DNA of 64,000 nt from Actimicrobium sp. CCC2.4 (GCF_034347385.1 NZ_CP133777.1:1922001-1986000); one strand, 5' to 3'. Counted from the stretch's first letter, positions 18,804-28,324 are shown. Program-made: numbers and translations. The notes: generated by a model not told the origin, from the letters alone.

Positions 18804-20072
18804 ATGTCTGTCAAAACCATGTGCATTCGCCTTGTGCAGGCGGGAGCGGCGATGGCGATCAGCGTATCGGCCTACGCCCAGCAGGAAATCAGGATCGGTG
18901 TCCTCTATCCGCTCACGGGAGCAGCAGCCTCCTCCGGTGCCGAAATGAAAAGCGCGCTGGAACTGGCCGTCGACATCATCAACAACGGTGCCAAGTCGGT
19001 TCCCGGACTGCCGTTTTCGGCTGGTGGCGGGTTGCCCAACCTCAAGGGGGCAAAGATCAAGCTGGTGTTCGCCGACCATCAGGGTAATCCACAGGTTGGC
19101 GCGACCGAGGCTGAACGCTTGATCACGCAGGAAAAAGTCGTGGCCCTTGTCGGCTCGTATTCGAGCAACGTCACCGTGACATCGAGCCAGGTCGCGGAGC
19201 GCTACAAAATCCCTTTCGTGAATCCCGAATCCTCATCGGCATCACTGACACAGCGCAACTTTAAGTGGTTCTTCAGGACCACCGCGCACGATGATCTGTT
19301 CGTACAGAATTTTTTTGAATTCTTCAAGGAGCTCGAAGCCAGGAAAGGTGTCAAGGTCAAGAAGCTCGCCGCATTCAATGAAAACACCTTGTGGGGCAAT
19401 GAAACCACCAAGCTCGAAGTGAAGCTGGCCGCTGAAAAAGGCTATGACCTCGCCAAGACAATTTCCTATCCGGCAAAAGGCACGCAACTGACATCGGAAG
19501 TGCAATTGCTCAAGGCCGCGGCGCCGCAGGTGGTGATGCAATCCTCGTATCTCGGGGACGCCATCATGGCGATGAAGACCTACAAGGAACTGGGATTTTC
19601 ACCGGACATGATCCTCGCAAACAATGCCGGTTTCACTGATACCGAGTTCATCCGCACATTGGGCAAGGACGCGGATTACGTGATTACACGCGATGTCTGG
19701 GCGCTCGATCTGGCCAAGAACAATCCGTTGATCAAGCAAGTCAACGATCTATTTTTCGAACGTAACAAAATCAACTTCACTGGTAATTCCTCACGCACCT
19801 TCACCGGTCTGATGACACTGGCCGATGCCATTAACCGCGCCGGTTCGACCGAGCCGGAAGCCATTCGCAAGGCTCTGACCGAAACCGATATCCCCGGCAA
19901 CAAAATCATCATGCCGTGGAAAGGCATCAAGTTCGATGACAAGGGCCAGAACATGTACGGCTCCGGCATTCTGGTCCAGATCATCGACGGCAAGTACCAC
20001 ACGGTCTGGCCGTTCGAACTGGCCACACGGGAAGTTGTCTGGCCCATGCCGAAGTGGGACCAGCGCAAATAA
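18804..20072 (+). CDS. Branched-chain amino acid-type ABC transporter substrate-binding protein
   Basis: This 422-residue periplasmic protein has a signal peptide ending near ISVSAYA-QQ. It is followed by the Leu/Ile/Val-binding fold, opening EIRIGVLYPLTGAAASSGAEM. GSYSSNVTVTSSQVAERYKIPFVNP is spread over residues about 115-140. Family members bind branched-chain amino acids, amides, urea or aromatic acids. Together with the divergent 5-oxoprolinase gene, a lactam or amide ligand is a reasonable guess only. A terminator-like hairpin separates it from the permease genes, which would give excess binding protein over membrane components. Confidence 0.9.
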   Translation: MSVKTMCIRLVQAGAAMAISVSAYAQQEIRIGVLYPLTGAAASSGAEMKSALELAVDIINNGAKSVPGLPFSAGGGLPNLKGAKIKLVFADHQGNPQVGATEAERLITQEKVVALVGSYSSNVTVTSSQVAERYKIPFVNPESSSASLTQRNFKWFFRTTAHDDLFVQNFFEFFKELEARKGVKVKKLAAFNENTLWGNETTKLEVKLAAEKGYDLAKTISYPAKGTQLTSEVQLLKAAAPQVVMQSSYLGDAIMAMKTYKELGFSPDMILANNAGFTDTEFIRTLGKDADYVITRDVWALDLAKNNPLIKQVNDLFFERNKINFTGNSSRTFTGLMTLADAINRAGSTEPEAIRKALTETDIPGNKIIMPWKGIKFDDKGQNMYGSGILVQIIDGKYHTVWPFELATREVVWPMPKWDQRK

Positions 20073-20082
20073 TGGGATGAGC

Positions 20083-20119
20083 GATCCCGTCCGCCTTCTG
20101 GTCGACGGGATCTTTTTTT
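20083..20119 (+). terminator. Intercistronic terminator/attenuator after the binding-protein gene
   Basis: GATCCCGTC (20083-20091) and GACGGGATC (20104-20112) form a 9-bp stem with a 12-nt loop, followed by T7. The permease genes start 42 nt further on with no obvious new promoter, so partial read-through is likely. Confidence 0.8.
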
Positions 20120-20160
20120 GACTGCAATGTTTTTTAACTCGCAGCATCGAAGGGGAAGGT

Positions 20161-21024
20161 ATGTCTGAAATACTTGTACAGACGCTGGTGTCGGGCCTGC
20201 TCATCGGCCTGATCTATGCGCTGGTGGCAATTGGCCTGACCATGATTTTCGGGGTGATGGACATCATCAACTTTTCGCACGGAGAATTCCTGATGTTCGG
20301 CATGTATTCGAGCTTCTGGATGTTCTCGCTCTACGCACTCGATCCGATGTTCACGTTGCCATTGACGGCACTGTTCCTGTTTGGTCTCGGCGTCGTGGTC
20401 TACAAACTCGTGATCAGCAAGATCACGAACGCACCGATGGTCTCGCAAATATTCACGACCTTCGGCTTGATGCTGCTGTTTCGCGGAATCGCTCAGTTCC
20501 TTTGGAAACCGGATTTCCGCACCATCGAAAAATCGATGGTCAGCGGACACTTTTCGCTAGCCGGGATTCAGGTCGGCACGCCACAACTGACCGCCGGCGT
20601 GGGTGCGATTCTGGTCACGGTGGGCGTGTACCTGTTCATCACCAAAACCCGGCTGGGTGCCGCTCTGGAAGCGACTGCTGCCGACAAAGAGGCGGCCCGG
20701 CTGATGGGTATCGATTCCCAAAAAATGTTTGCGCTGGCCTGGGGAATCGGTGCGGCCTGCGCGGGCGTGGCGGGTGGCTTGCTGTCGACGTTTTTTCCGA
20801 TTTTTCCGGACGTCGGCGCGAACTTCATTCTTATCGCTTTCGTGGTGGTCAATCTGGGCGGTTTCGGCAGCATCGTCGGTGCGCTGGTGGCCGGCATTCT
20901 GGTGGGCGTGATCGAAGTGATGGGCGGCTTCTTGCTCGGACCGCAATACAAACTGGCTATCGTCCTGGTGCTCTTCCTGGCCGTCCTGATGTTTCGCCCG
21001 CAAGGCCTGATGGGCAAAGCGTGA
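20161..21024 (+). CDS. ABC transporter permease, LivH family
   Basis: The 287-residue inner-membrane protein has about eight helices. LivH motifs are present: GLLIGLIYALVAIGLTMIFG, VMDIINFSHGEFLMFGMY, and the cytoplasmic EAA-like loop ATAADKEAARLMGIDSQKMF. The C-terminus FRPQGLMGKA is typical. It forms the channel with the LivM-type subunit downstream. AAGGGGAAGGT precedes the ATG. Confidence 0.92.
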   Translation: MSEILVQTLVSGLLIGLIYALVAIGLTMIFGVMDIINFSHGEFLMFGMYSSFWMFSLYALDPMFTLPLTALFLFGLGVVVYKLVISKITNAPMVSQIFTTFGLMLLFRGIAQFLWKPDFRTIEKSMVSGHFSLAGIQVGTPQLTAGVGAILVTVGVYLFITKTRLGAALEATAADKEAARLMGIDSQKMFALAWGIGAACAGVAGGLLSTFFPIFPDVGANFILIAFVVVNLGGFGSIVGALVAGILVGVIEVMGGFLLGPQYKLAIVLVLFLAVLMFRPQGLMGKA

Positions 21025-21051
21025 TTTTTTATCGTCTTCGAGAGGACTGTC

Positions 21052-22101
21052 ATGAGTAATAACGCTGTCGTTTCCCAACCGGCGGAGCCGCCGCAATCGC
21101 TACCCCGCAAGACTGCCGGCACCGGCTATGCGCTGATGCTGGCACTACTGGTCATCGCTGTGTTCGTGCCGCAGTTTGTTGACAGCCCGTCACACCAGAA
21201 CATCGCGATCCTGATCCTGATGGCGGCGCAGATGGGCGTGGCCTGGAATATCGTCGGCGGGTATGCCGGGCAGGTGTCGCTTGGCCAGGCGGCGTTTTAT
21301 GGCATCGGCGCTTATACGTCGACCTTGCTGTTCGCCCAGTTCGGGCTCAATCCGTGGCTGGCGATGATTGCCGGCGGGGGCGTCGCGGCACTCATCAGCA
21401 TCGTCATCGGCTGGTCGTGTTTCCGCCTCAAAGGCCACTACTTTGCGATGGCTACCATCGCCGTGGCCGAGATCATACAGATCGTATTTACAAACTGGGA
21501 ATTTGCCGGCGGTGCTGTCGGTCTGACCATCCCGATGGACCAGCAAGGCTGGGACGTGTTCGTGTTCGCCTCGAAGGTGCCGTATTACTACATCGCACTG
21601 GGCTTGCTGGTGCTGACCTTGCTGGCGAACCTGATGATAGAACGCAGTTATTTTGGCTACTACTTCCGCGCCATCAAGGATGAACCGGATGCCGCCCGCA
21701 GCCTCGGCGTCAACTTGCGCAAATACAAGCTCATTGCCTTCGCGGTCAGCAGTTTTTTTACTGCGCTCGGCGGCAGCTTCTATGCACAGAAAGAGCTGTA
21801 TATCGATCCAGCGTCGGTACTGGGTACCGGTCTGTCGATCAAGATGGCGCTGGTGTCCATCCTCGGCGGGATCGGCACGCTGTCCGGTCCTGTACTCGGT
21901 GCCGGCATCCTGACCTTGATCGATGAAGGCACGCGCGCGCTGTTTGGTGGTACCGGGCGCGGTACCGATCTGATTATTTATGCCGCGCTGATTATCGTGG
22001 TGGCGGTCTACTATCCGAACGGCGTGATCGGCTGGTTCAAGAGCTGGATGGCACGACGCCAGGCAGTGCAATCACAGGTAGCACGGGGAGAACATCAATG
22101 A
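21052..22101 (+). CDS. ABC transporter permease, LivM family
   Basis: This 349-residue permease has a variable N-terminus, then NIVGGYAGQVSLGQAAFYGI, the hallmark LivM motif. A cytoplasmic loop, YFRAIKDEPDAARSLGVNLR, contacts the ATPases. About nine transmembrane helices are predicted. It starts after GAGAGGACTGTC and its end overlaps the next ATPase gene by 4 nt. Confidence 0.92.
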   Translation: MSNNAVVSQPAEPPQSLPRKTAGTGYALMLALLVIAVFVPQFVDSPSHQNIAILILMAAQMGVAWNIVGGYAGQVSLGQAAFYGIGAYTSTLLFAQFGLNPWLAMIAGGGVAALISIVIGWSCFRLKGHYFAMATIAVAEIIQIVFTNWEFAGGAVGLTIPMDQQGWDVFVFASKVPYYYIALGLLVLTLLANLMIERSYFGYYFRAIKDEPDAARSLGVNLRKYKLIAFAVSSFFTALGGSFYAQKELYIDPASVLGTGLSIKMALVSILGGIGTLSGPVLGAGILTLIDEGTRALFGGTGRGTDLIIYAALIIVVAVYYPNGVIGWFKSWMARRQAVQSQVARGEHQ

Positions 22102-22811
22102 GCTTGCTCAGCGTCAGAAATGTGACCAAAAAATTCGGTGGTATCACCGCCAATCAGGATGTGTCGTTCTCGCTCGGGGCCGGCGAAATCGTCGGCCTGA
22201 TCGGTCCGAATGGTGCGGGCAAGACCACGATGTTCAATTGCATCGCCGGTTACTTTCCACCGACCTCGGGAGAGATTTATCTGAATGAAGAAAAGATATC
22301 CGGCCTGTCGCCGGAGCAATGCGCACTGGCCGGGATTGCCCGCACTTTTCAGGTCGCGCGCACCTTCACCAGCATGAGCGCCCAAGAAAACGTGATGGTC
22401 GGTGCCTTTCTGAAAAACAAGCATGTCGGTGCCGCGCGGCAGGTGGCAAATAACTTGCTGGAGTTCGTCAACCTGGGCAAGTTCAAGGATAAGCCGGCCG
22501 GCAGCATGACGATCAGCGAACAGCGCCGCCTGGCGGTGGCGCGCGCGCTGGCGGTCGGGCCCAAGTTACTGCTGATGGATGAAGTCATGGCCGGCTTGAA
22601 TCCGACCGAGGTCAAGGAAACCGTCGAGGTGGTACTCAAGATCCGCCAGCGCGGCATTTCGTGCCTGATCGTCGAGCACGTACTCGAAGGCATCATGCCG
22701 ATTGCCAATGCCATCGTGGTGCTCGACTACGGAAAAAAAATCGCCGATGGTACGCCGCAACAGATATCGAATAACCCGCAAGTCATTGCTGCCTACCTGG
22801 GAGAAGAATAA
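22098..22811 (+). CDS. ABC transporter ATP-binding protein, LivG family
   Basis: The 237 residues include Walker [17 protein letters not shown] and Walker [15 protein letters not shown]. The signature motif is atypical: [16 protein letters not shown] has TISEQ in place of the canonical LSGGQ, whereas the partner LivF has MSGGEQQ. Degenerate signatures occur in some LivG relatives, so this is unusual rather than disabling. It pairs with LivF at the permease. Overlaps are 4 nt upstream and 1 nt downstream. Confidence 0.92.
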   Translation: MSLLSVRNVTKKFGGITANQDVSFSLGAGEIVGLIGPNGAGKTTMFNCIAGYFPPTSGEIYLNEEKISGLSPEQCALAGIARTFQVARTFTSMSAQENVMVGAFLKNKHVGAARQVANNLLEFVNLGKFKDKPAGSMTISEQRRLAVARALAVGPKLLLMDEVMAGLNPTEVKETVEVVLKIRQRGISCLIVEHVLEGIMPIANAIVVLDYGKKIADGTPQQISNNPQVIAAYLGEE

Positions 22812-23515
22812 TGCTGCAAGTCCGAAATCTGCGGGTCAGCTACGACAAGGTGCTGGCGATTTCCAAAGTCGATATTGATGTTGGTCACGGCAAACTGGTG
22901 GCCCTGGTCGGCGGCAACGGTAACGGTAAATCGACGACCTTGCGCGCGATCGCCGGATTGAATCTGGTGGACGAAGGCACGATCAAGTTTAATGACGAAG
23001 AAGTCCAGAATACGCCAGCACATTTGCGGGTACCGATGGGTATGTCGCTCATACCTGAGGGGCGGCGCATTTTTGCCAGGCTGACGGTACAGCGTAATCT
23101 GGAGTTGGGAGCCTACACGCGTCAGGACGCGCATGAAGTACGGGAATCGCTGGATACCATGTACACGCTGTTTCCCATCCTGAAAGATCGCCGTAGCCAG
23201 TTGGCCGGCACGATGAGCGGCGGCGAGCAGCAAATGCTGGCCATCGGGCGCGGCTTGATGGCCAAGCCGAAATTGCTGCTGCTAGACGAACCCTCCTGGG
23301 GCATCGCACCGAAGTTCGTGACCAAGGTGCTCGACACCATACAGATGGTCAATTCGCAAGGCGTGTCGGTGTTGCTGGTCGAGCAAAGTCTGCACAAGGC
23401 GCTGGCGATTGCCGACTACGGCTACGTGATCCAGACCGGTCGCATCGTCATGCAGGGGACCGGCAAGGATTTGCTCAATAACGACGAGATCAAGAAGGCT
23501 TACCTTGGATTGTGA
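22811..23515 (+). CDS. ABC transporter ATP-binding protein, LivF family
   Basis: This 234-residue ATPase has Walker A ALVGGNGNGKSTTLRAIAGL, signature GTMSGGEQQMLAIGRGLMAK, Walker B LLLLDEPSWGIAP and H-loop region LVEQSLHKAL. The family more often has DEPSLGLAP. It completes the five-gene transporter. The start shares a base with the LivG stop, so expression is coupled. It is last in the operon, with no clear strong terminator immediately after. Confidence 0.92.
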   Translation: MLQVRNLRVSYDKVLAISKVDIDVGHGKLVALVGGNGNGKSTTLRAIAGLNLVDEGTIKFNDEEVQNTPAHLRVPMGMSLIPEGRRIFARLTVQRNLELGAYTRQDAHEVRESLDTMYTLFPILKDRRSQLAGTMSGGEQQMLAIGRGLMAKPKLLLLDEPSWGIAPKFVTKVLDTIQMVNSQGVSVLLVEQSLHKALAIADYGYVIQTGRIVMQGTGKDLLNNDEIKKAYLGL

Positions 23516-23821
23516 AACAAGAAACGGGTGGTGCAGAGTGCTGCCGACGGTAGGATGGGCACCGCATCACATGCCGATGCGCGCGCACCAAAGACTCCGG
23601 CTAATGCCGATCGTTTTGCTGTGCACGCGCATGGGCACGATAGTGCTGTGCCCACCTTACACACTGACGCCGATCACCAGCAGAAGATAGGGCGCAATGA
23701 CCAGCAGAAAGTTGGGGGCAATAACCGAAGGGCATTGCACCATGGCGTGCGCGAGAGCGCTTACTCAGGCTGCGACTGATGCGAGCGCACAAGGCCCGTC
23801 AACCATATCGTCCTGATCCGC
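23516..23821. repeat. Intergenic region with inverted GTAGGATGGGCAC-type repeat ends
   Basis: No gene is supported. GTAGGATGGGCAC (23550-23562) is matched in inverted orientation by GTGCCCACCTTAC (23648-23660), 11 of 13 complementary. A tighter hairpin, TGGGCAC-9nt-GTGCCCA, lies at 23632-23654. From memory, GTAGGGTGGGCAC elements with GTGCCCAC ends are dispersed in Oxalobacteraceae genomes, and this looks like a decayed copy. It may also serve as the terminator region between the convergent livF-type and dbpA genes. Confidence 0.45.
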
Positions 23822-25207
23822 TCAAATAAATCGCATCTTGAAGTTACGCCCCTTGATATTGCCACCCTCAAGTTTGGCAAACGCCTTCTTCGCGATGCGC
23901 CGGTCCAGTGCCACATAGGTCATGAATTCGAACACGTTGATCTTGCCGACCTGTTCCTTGGTGAGGCCCGCGTCGCCGGTCAGGGCGCCGAGCAGATCGC
24001 CTGGACGCAGTTTGTCTTTTTTGCCGCCCATGATCAGCAGCGTCACCATCGGTGCTTCCAGCGCCGGGCCGGGGGCGACTTCGAGGTCGGCCAGATCGAA
24101 CCAGCTGACGGGTCCGTGCTGGTAGTCCTCGATCAGCTTGACCCATTTTTTTTCATTCGGGGCGCACAGGCTCAAGGCCAGTCCGCGTGCCGCGCCGCGA
24201 CCGGTACGACCAACCCGGTGAATATGGACTTCGGTATCTTTCGAGACATCGACATTGATCACCATCTCAAGGCTCTGGATATCGAGTCCGCGCGCGGCTA
24301 CGTCGGTGGCGACCAGTACCGAACAGCTGCCGTTGGCAAACAGCACCAGGATTTCATCGCGCTCGCGCTGTTCGAGTTCGCCATACAAGGCCATGGCACT
24401 AAAACCTTGCGCCCGCAATTCATCGGCCAGTTCACGGCAATGGATCTTGGTATTGCAGAAGGCTAGCGCCGATGCCGGTTTGAAATTGTTGAGCAGGCGG
24501 CCGACAGCATCATTGCGGTCGTCATAGCCGACTTCATAGAAACGCTGTTCGATGCGGTTGTCGTCGTGCTGTGCTTCGACCGTGATTTCGGTCGGGTCGC
24601 GCAGGAAGGGCGCACTCGACTTGCGGATGTCATCCGGGTAGGTCGCGGAAAACAGCAGCGTCTGGCGACGCGTCGGGCAGGCCGAGACGATGCCGGAGAT
24701 CTCCTCGTAAAAGCCCATGTCGACCATGCGGTCGGCTTCATCGAGCACCAGCGTCTGGACCGTCGACAGGTCGATGCTGCCGCGCCCGATATGATCGCGC
24801 AGACGGCCCGGCGTGCCGACGATGATGTGCGCGCCATGTTCGAGCGAGGCGATTTGCGGGCGCATGGGCGCGCCGCCGCACAGGGTCAGGATCTTGGTGT
24901 TGTCGGCAAACCGTGCCAGCCGGCGCAGCTCGTTCGAGACCTGGTCGGCCAGTTCGCGGGTCGGACAAATGACCAGCGCCTGGATCGCAAACCAGGTCGG
25001 ATTGAGGCGTTGCAGGATGCCGATGCCAAACGCAGCGGTCTTGCCGCTACCGGTCTTGGCTTGCGCAATCAGGTCGCGCCGGTCGAGAATCACCGGCAGG
25101 CTTTTAGCCTGGATGGGCGTCATCTCGTGATAACCCAGCGAGTCGAGATTGGCCAGCATCGATGGCGAGAGCGCCAGCGTGGAAAAGGAGTTGGGAGTAG
25201 CAGTCAT
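23822..25207 (-). CDS. dbpA: DEAD-box ATP-dependent RNA helicase DbpA
   Basis: The 461 residues carry the full helicase core: Q motif MTPIQAKSLPVIL, motif I AKTGSGKT, Ia PTRELA, II LDEADRMVDMGF, III FSATYP and VI HRVGRTGR. A C-terminal DbpA RNA-binding domain (about 385-461, opening MVTLLIMGGKKDKLRPGD) follows and in known DbpA proteins binds hairpin 92 of 23S rRNA. The role is late assembly of the 50S subunit. Unusually, it sits directly behind the DUF1854 and ABC transporter genes of the cyanophycin locus, sharing one base with the DUF1854 stop, so it is probably co-transcribed with them. Confidence 0.93.
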   Translation of the reverse strand: MTATPNSFSTLALSPSMLANLDSLGYHEMTPIQAKSLPVILDRRDLIAQAKTGSGKTAAFGIGILQRLNPTWFAIQALVICPTRELADQVSNELRRLARFADNTKILTLCGGAPMRPQIASLEHGAHIIVGTPGRLRDHIGRGSIDLSTVQTLVLDEADRMVDMGFYEEISGIVSACPTRRQTLLFSATYPDDIRKSSAPFLRDPTEITVEAQHDDNRIEQRFYEVGYDDRNDAVGRLLNNFKPASALAFCNTKIHCRELADELRAQGFSAMALYGELEQRERDEILVLFANGSCSVLVATDVAARGLDIQSLEMVINVDVSKDTEVHIHRVGRTGRGAARGLALSLCAPNEKKWVKLIEDYQHGPVSWFDLADLEVAPGPALEAPMVTLLIMGGKKDKLRPGDLLGALTGDAGLTKEQVGKINVFEFMTYVALDRRIAKKAFAKLEGGNIKGRNFKMRFI

Positions 25208-25686
25208 TACAGGAACCGATCAAGAATTTTGCGCGACAGCTTGTCCATCGTGTGCATGTCGCGGATAAGGAAATGGATGCCGTGGCTGTCGGAGATCAGC
25301 AGTGATGCGGCGTCGACGCGGCGGATGTCTTCTTCGCCGCGCAGTACGAAACGGGTCGCGCCGCGATCGGTCTCGACCGACCAGGTGCACGGCGTGGCGT
25401 AGCTGGTCACGTCGAGGATGGCGCTTATCTCCGGCATGAATTCGCGCCCGCTCAGTTCGTCTTCGACCAGGGTGCGGATGGCCACTGGCAGCGCATCGAG
25501 CCGGTCGATCCAGCCGACTTCGCGCCCGTCGGTGCTGACCAGTGCAATGCCATCATCGGGGGCCTGGATCGGAAATGCCCGCACGGGGGCGACGCCTTCG
25601 TGGGTCTGGCCGGCGGCGTCCACGAGGACCAGCTTGCCGAACGCATTGCGAGTCAGACTGAAGGTAGTTGGTAGCGGTTCGTTCAT
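25207..25686 (-). CDS. DUF1854 family protein associated with cyanophycin genes
   Basis: This 159-residue soluble protein has no signal or membrane segment. It has an N-terminal beta-rich part (GKLVLVDAAGQTHEGVAPVR) and a C-terminal HFLIRDMHTMDKLSRKILDR. I recognise it as the DUF1854 protein that accompanies a cyanophycin-linked ABC transporter in Burkholderiales. The biochemical function is unknown. It overlaps the transporter gene by 4 nt upstream and dbpA by 1 nt downstream. The divergent neighbours are the two cyanophycin synthetase genes, which supports a role in cyanophycin or Asp/Arg dipeptide metabolism. Confidence 0.75.
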   Translation of the reverse strand: MNEPLPTTFSLTRNAFGKLVLVDAAGQTHEGVAPVRAFPIQAPDDGIALVSTDGREVGWIDRLDALPVAIRTLVEDELSGREFMPEISAILDVTSYATPCTWSVETDRGATRFVLRGEEDIRRVDAASLLISDSHGIHFLIRDMHTMDKLSRKILDRFL

Positions 25687-27947
25687 GCGAGGTCTCCCAT
25701 CGTATTGGCGGCATTGCGCGCTTGTGCTTCATAGAGCCGGAAATATGCGCCCTGGCGCGCCATCAAGTCATCGTGACTGCCGATCTCGACGACTTCGCCG
25801 CGATCGAGCACCACCAGCCGGTCGGCCTTGTGCAGCGTTGACAGGCGGTGTGCAATCGCGATCGTGGTGCGGCCGTGGACCAGATTGTCGAGGGCTTTCT
25901 GGATCTCTTTTTCGGTTTCGGAATCGACTGATGAAGTTGCTTCATCCAGGATAAGGATGCGCGGATTGATCAGCAGCGCACGCGCAATCGAGATGCGCTG
26001 GCGCTCGCCGCCGGACAAGCCCTGGCCGCGTTCGCCGACCATTGAATCGTAGCCTTGCGGCAGTCGCAGAATGAACTCGTGGGCATGCGCAGCGCGCGCG
26101 GCGGCGATGATGTCGGCACGGCTGGCGTCCGGTTTGCCGTAGGCGATGTTGTCGCTGATAGTACCGAAGAACAGGAAAGGCTCTTGCAGAACCAGGCCGA
26201 TATTGCGTCTGAAATCAGCGATCGCATACGAGCGGATATCGATGCCATCGACCAGAATGGCGCCTTCGGTGACATCGTAAAAACGGCAGATCAGATTGAC
26301 CAGCGTGCTCTTGCCGGAGCCGCTGTGGCCGACCAGTCCGATCATTTCGCCCGGCTTGATACTCAGGTTGATGTTGCGGTTGACCGAGCGGTTGCCGTAG
26401 CGGAAACCGACATCGCGCAATTCGATGCTGCCGTCGACGCGACCGACCTTGACCGGATTGGCCGGCTCCGGAACGCTCGATACATGGTCGAGGATATCGA
26501 AGATGCGCTTGGCAGCCGAGGCGGATTTTTGCGTGACCGAGACGATGCGGCTCATCGAATCGAGCCGGCCATAAAAGCGGCTGATGTAGGCGATGAACGC
26601 AGTCAGCACACCGACGGTGATTTCGCCGCGCGAGACTTGCCAGATGCCGAAGCCCCACACCACCAGCAAACCCATCTCGGTCAGCAGCGACACCGTCGGC
26701 GAGAACAACGACCAGATTTTATTCAGGCGATCGTTGACGGCGAGGTTGTGCTTGTTGGCCTCCTTGAAGCGGTTCGCTTCGCGCTGTTCCTGCGCAAACG
26801 CCTTGACCACGCGGATGCCGGGAATCGTATCGGCCAGCACGTTGGTCACTTCGGACCAGACCCGGTCAATTTTTTCAAAGCCGGTGCGCAGGCGGTCGCG
26901 CACGACATGGATCATCCACGCAATGAACGGCAGCGGTAGCAGCGTCACCAGCGCCAGCCACGGATTGATCGAAAACAGGATCGCGGCCGTCATGATGATC
27001 ATCAGCACATCGGTGGCGAAGTCGAGCAGATGCAGCGACAGGAACACGCAGATGCGATCGCTTTCGCTGCCGATGCGCGACATCAGGTCGCCGGTGCGCT
27101 TGCCGCCAAAATATTCCAGCGACAGGCGCAGCAGATGGTCATAGGTCGAGGTGCGCAGGTCGGCACCGATGCGCTCCGACACGAGCGCTAGCACATAGGT
27201 TTTGGCCCAGCTCAGCGCCCACGCGACGAGGGCCGAACCGAACAATCCGAGGAGGTAGACGGTGACCAGTTGCTGGTCGATTTGCTGACCGTTCTGGTAG
27301 GGGATCAGCACGTTGTCCATCAACGGAATAGTCAGGTACGGCGGGATCATGTGTGCCGCAGTGCCCAGTAGTGTCAGGATGAAACCGAGCAGCAGCTGGC
27401 CGCGGTACGGTTTGGCAAAGCGCCACAACCGGAACAGTGTCCAGGTGGATGGCGGCGTGTGGATGACTTTGGTGCAGATCGGGCAGACATCCTGGTCCGG
27501 TTCCAGTGGTGCCTTGCAGCTCGGGCACAGCGTCAGGTCATCGGCATCGACGGCGACACCGCTGACATGGCTGTCGCGCTGTGCCGCGAACTGATCGATC
27601 AGCCGCATCGCCAGCAAATTCTGGCCCAGCGTAAAACGCCAGCTGGCCAGCCGGCCGGTGTCGTCGGCGATGTCGAGATGACCGACGCCGGCATGGTCGT
27701 GATGAATCAGGTGCAGGCCGGCATGGAATTGCCAGTTGCGCCAGGCTGTTTCGCCGGGCGCGCGGGCCAGAATGCGCTGGTCGGTCACGACCACCAGTCC
27801 CTTGGCAAAACGCAGGCGCGCATCGAGATCGACTTCGACCGCCGCCACCAGCGCTTCGCCCGGCAGCAGCTGGGCCAGCGTCTCCGCGCGCCATGCGGCC
27901 GGAATATCCTGGTGGGAGGAATCGATCAGGGAAGCAGCTGTGTTCAT
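25683..27947 (-). CDS. Cyanophycin-associated ABC exporter-type transporter (fused TMD-NBD)
   Basis: The start at 27947 (MNTAASLIDSSHQ) gives 754 residues. Residues 1-140 form an extra N-terminal domain with a PH-like beta pattern. A zinc-ribbon pair follows (CPSC 141-144, CPIC 155-158). Then comes a six-helix type IV ABC exporter domain (about 170-490) and an ATPase domain with Walker A GLVGHSGSGKSTLVNLICRF, signature LSGGERQRISIARAL and Walker B ILILDEATSSVD. It is a half-transporter that should dimerise. The zinc-ribbon fusion is unusual for MsbA-like proteins. It is divergent from cphA'/cphA. The cargo is unknown. Confidence 0.82.
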   Translation of the reverse strand: MNTAASLIDSSHQDIPAAWRAETLAQLLPGEALVAAVEVDLDARLRFAKGLVVVTDQRILARAPGETAWRNWQFHAGLHLIHHDHAGVGHLDIADDTGRLASWRFTLGQNLLAMRLIDQFAAQRDSHVSGVAVDADDLTLCPSCKAPLEPDQDVCPICTKVIHTPPSTWTLFRLWRFAKPYRGQLLLGFILTLLGTAAHMIPPYLTIPLMDNVLIPYQNGQQIDQQLVTVYLLGLFGSALVAWALSWAKTYVLALVSERIGADLRTSTYDHLLRLSLEYFGGKRTGDLMSRIGSESDRICVFLSLHLLDFATDVLMIIMTAAILFSINPWLALVTLLPLPFIAWMIHVVRDRLRTGFEKIDRVWSEVTNVLADTIPGIRVVKAFAQEQREANRFKEANKHNLAVNDRLNKIWSLFSPTVSLLTEMGLLVVWGFGIWQVSRGEITVGVLTAFIAYISRFYGRLDSMSRIVSVTQKSASAAKRIFDILDHVSSVPEPANPVKVGRVDGSIELRDVGFRYGNRSVNRNINLSIKPGEMIGLVGHSGSGKSTLVNLICRFYDVTEGAILVDGIDIRSYAIADFRRNIGLVLQEPFLFFGTISDNIAYGKPDASRADIIAAARAAHAHEFILRLPQGYDSMVGERGQGLSGGERQRISIARALLINPRILILDEATSSVDSETEKEIQKALDNLVHGRTTIAIAHRLSTLHKADRLVVLDRGEVVEIGSHDDLMARQGAYFRLYEAQARNAANTMGDLA

Positions 27948-28324
27948 CGTGCGAAAACTCCGGGCCGGAAAGGCAGCGCGTCGACGCCGGACTTCCCGAA
28001 AAAAGGATGGAATGGTCAGGCAAAAGCCGACCGAAATTGTTCTTTGTAGCAATAAAGTGCCCGCTTTCCGGTTAGTTACGGGTTACGACGCCACTTATTT
28101 GCGGTATTCTGTCGCGGGCGATAATCTGATGGAAACTTGACCAACCAGAGGGACGGCAGAGCGGCAGGCAGTATACCGCAATGAATTCCTGATTTCCCAT
28201 GCCGGAAGCAGCATTTGGCTGCGCCGTCTAACCAAGCGAAAAATATGCGTGAATGGGCGTGACCCCCGGCGCATCCGGTGTGATTTTCGCTGAGAGCAGC
28301 GCACTGGCAACCTGACCAAGACAG
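27948..28324. other. Divergent promoter region of the cyanophycin locus
   Basis: This 377-nt region lies between the minus-strand transporter operon and the plus-strand synthetase genes, so it should hold both promoters. The best plus-strand candidate is TTGCGG (28099) with GATAAT (28120), but the 15-nt spacing is poor. No small gene or RNA is supported. Confidence 0.4.
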
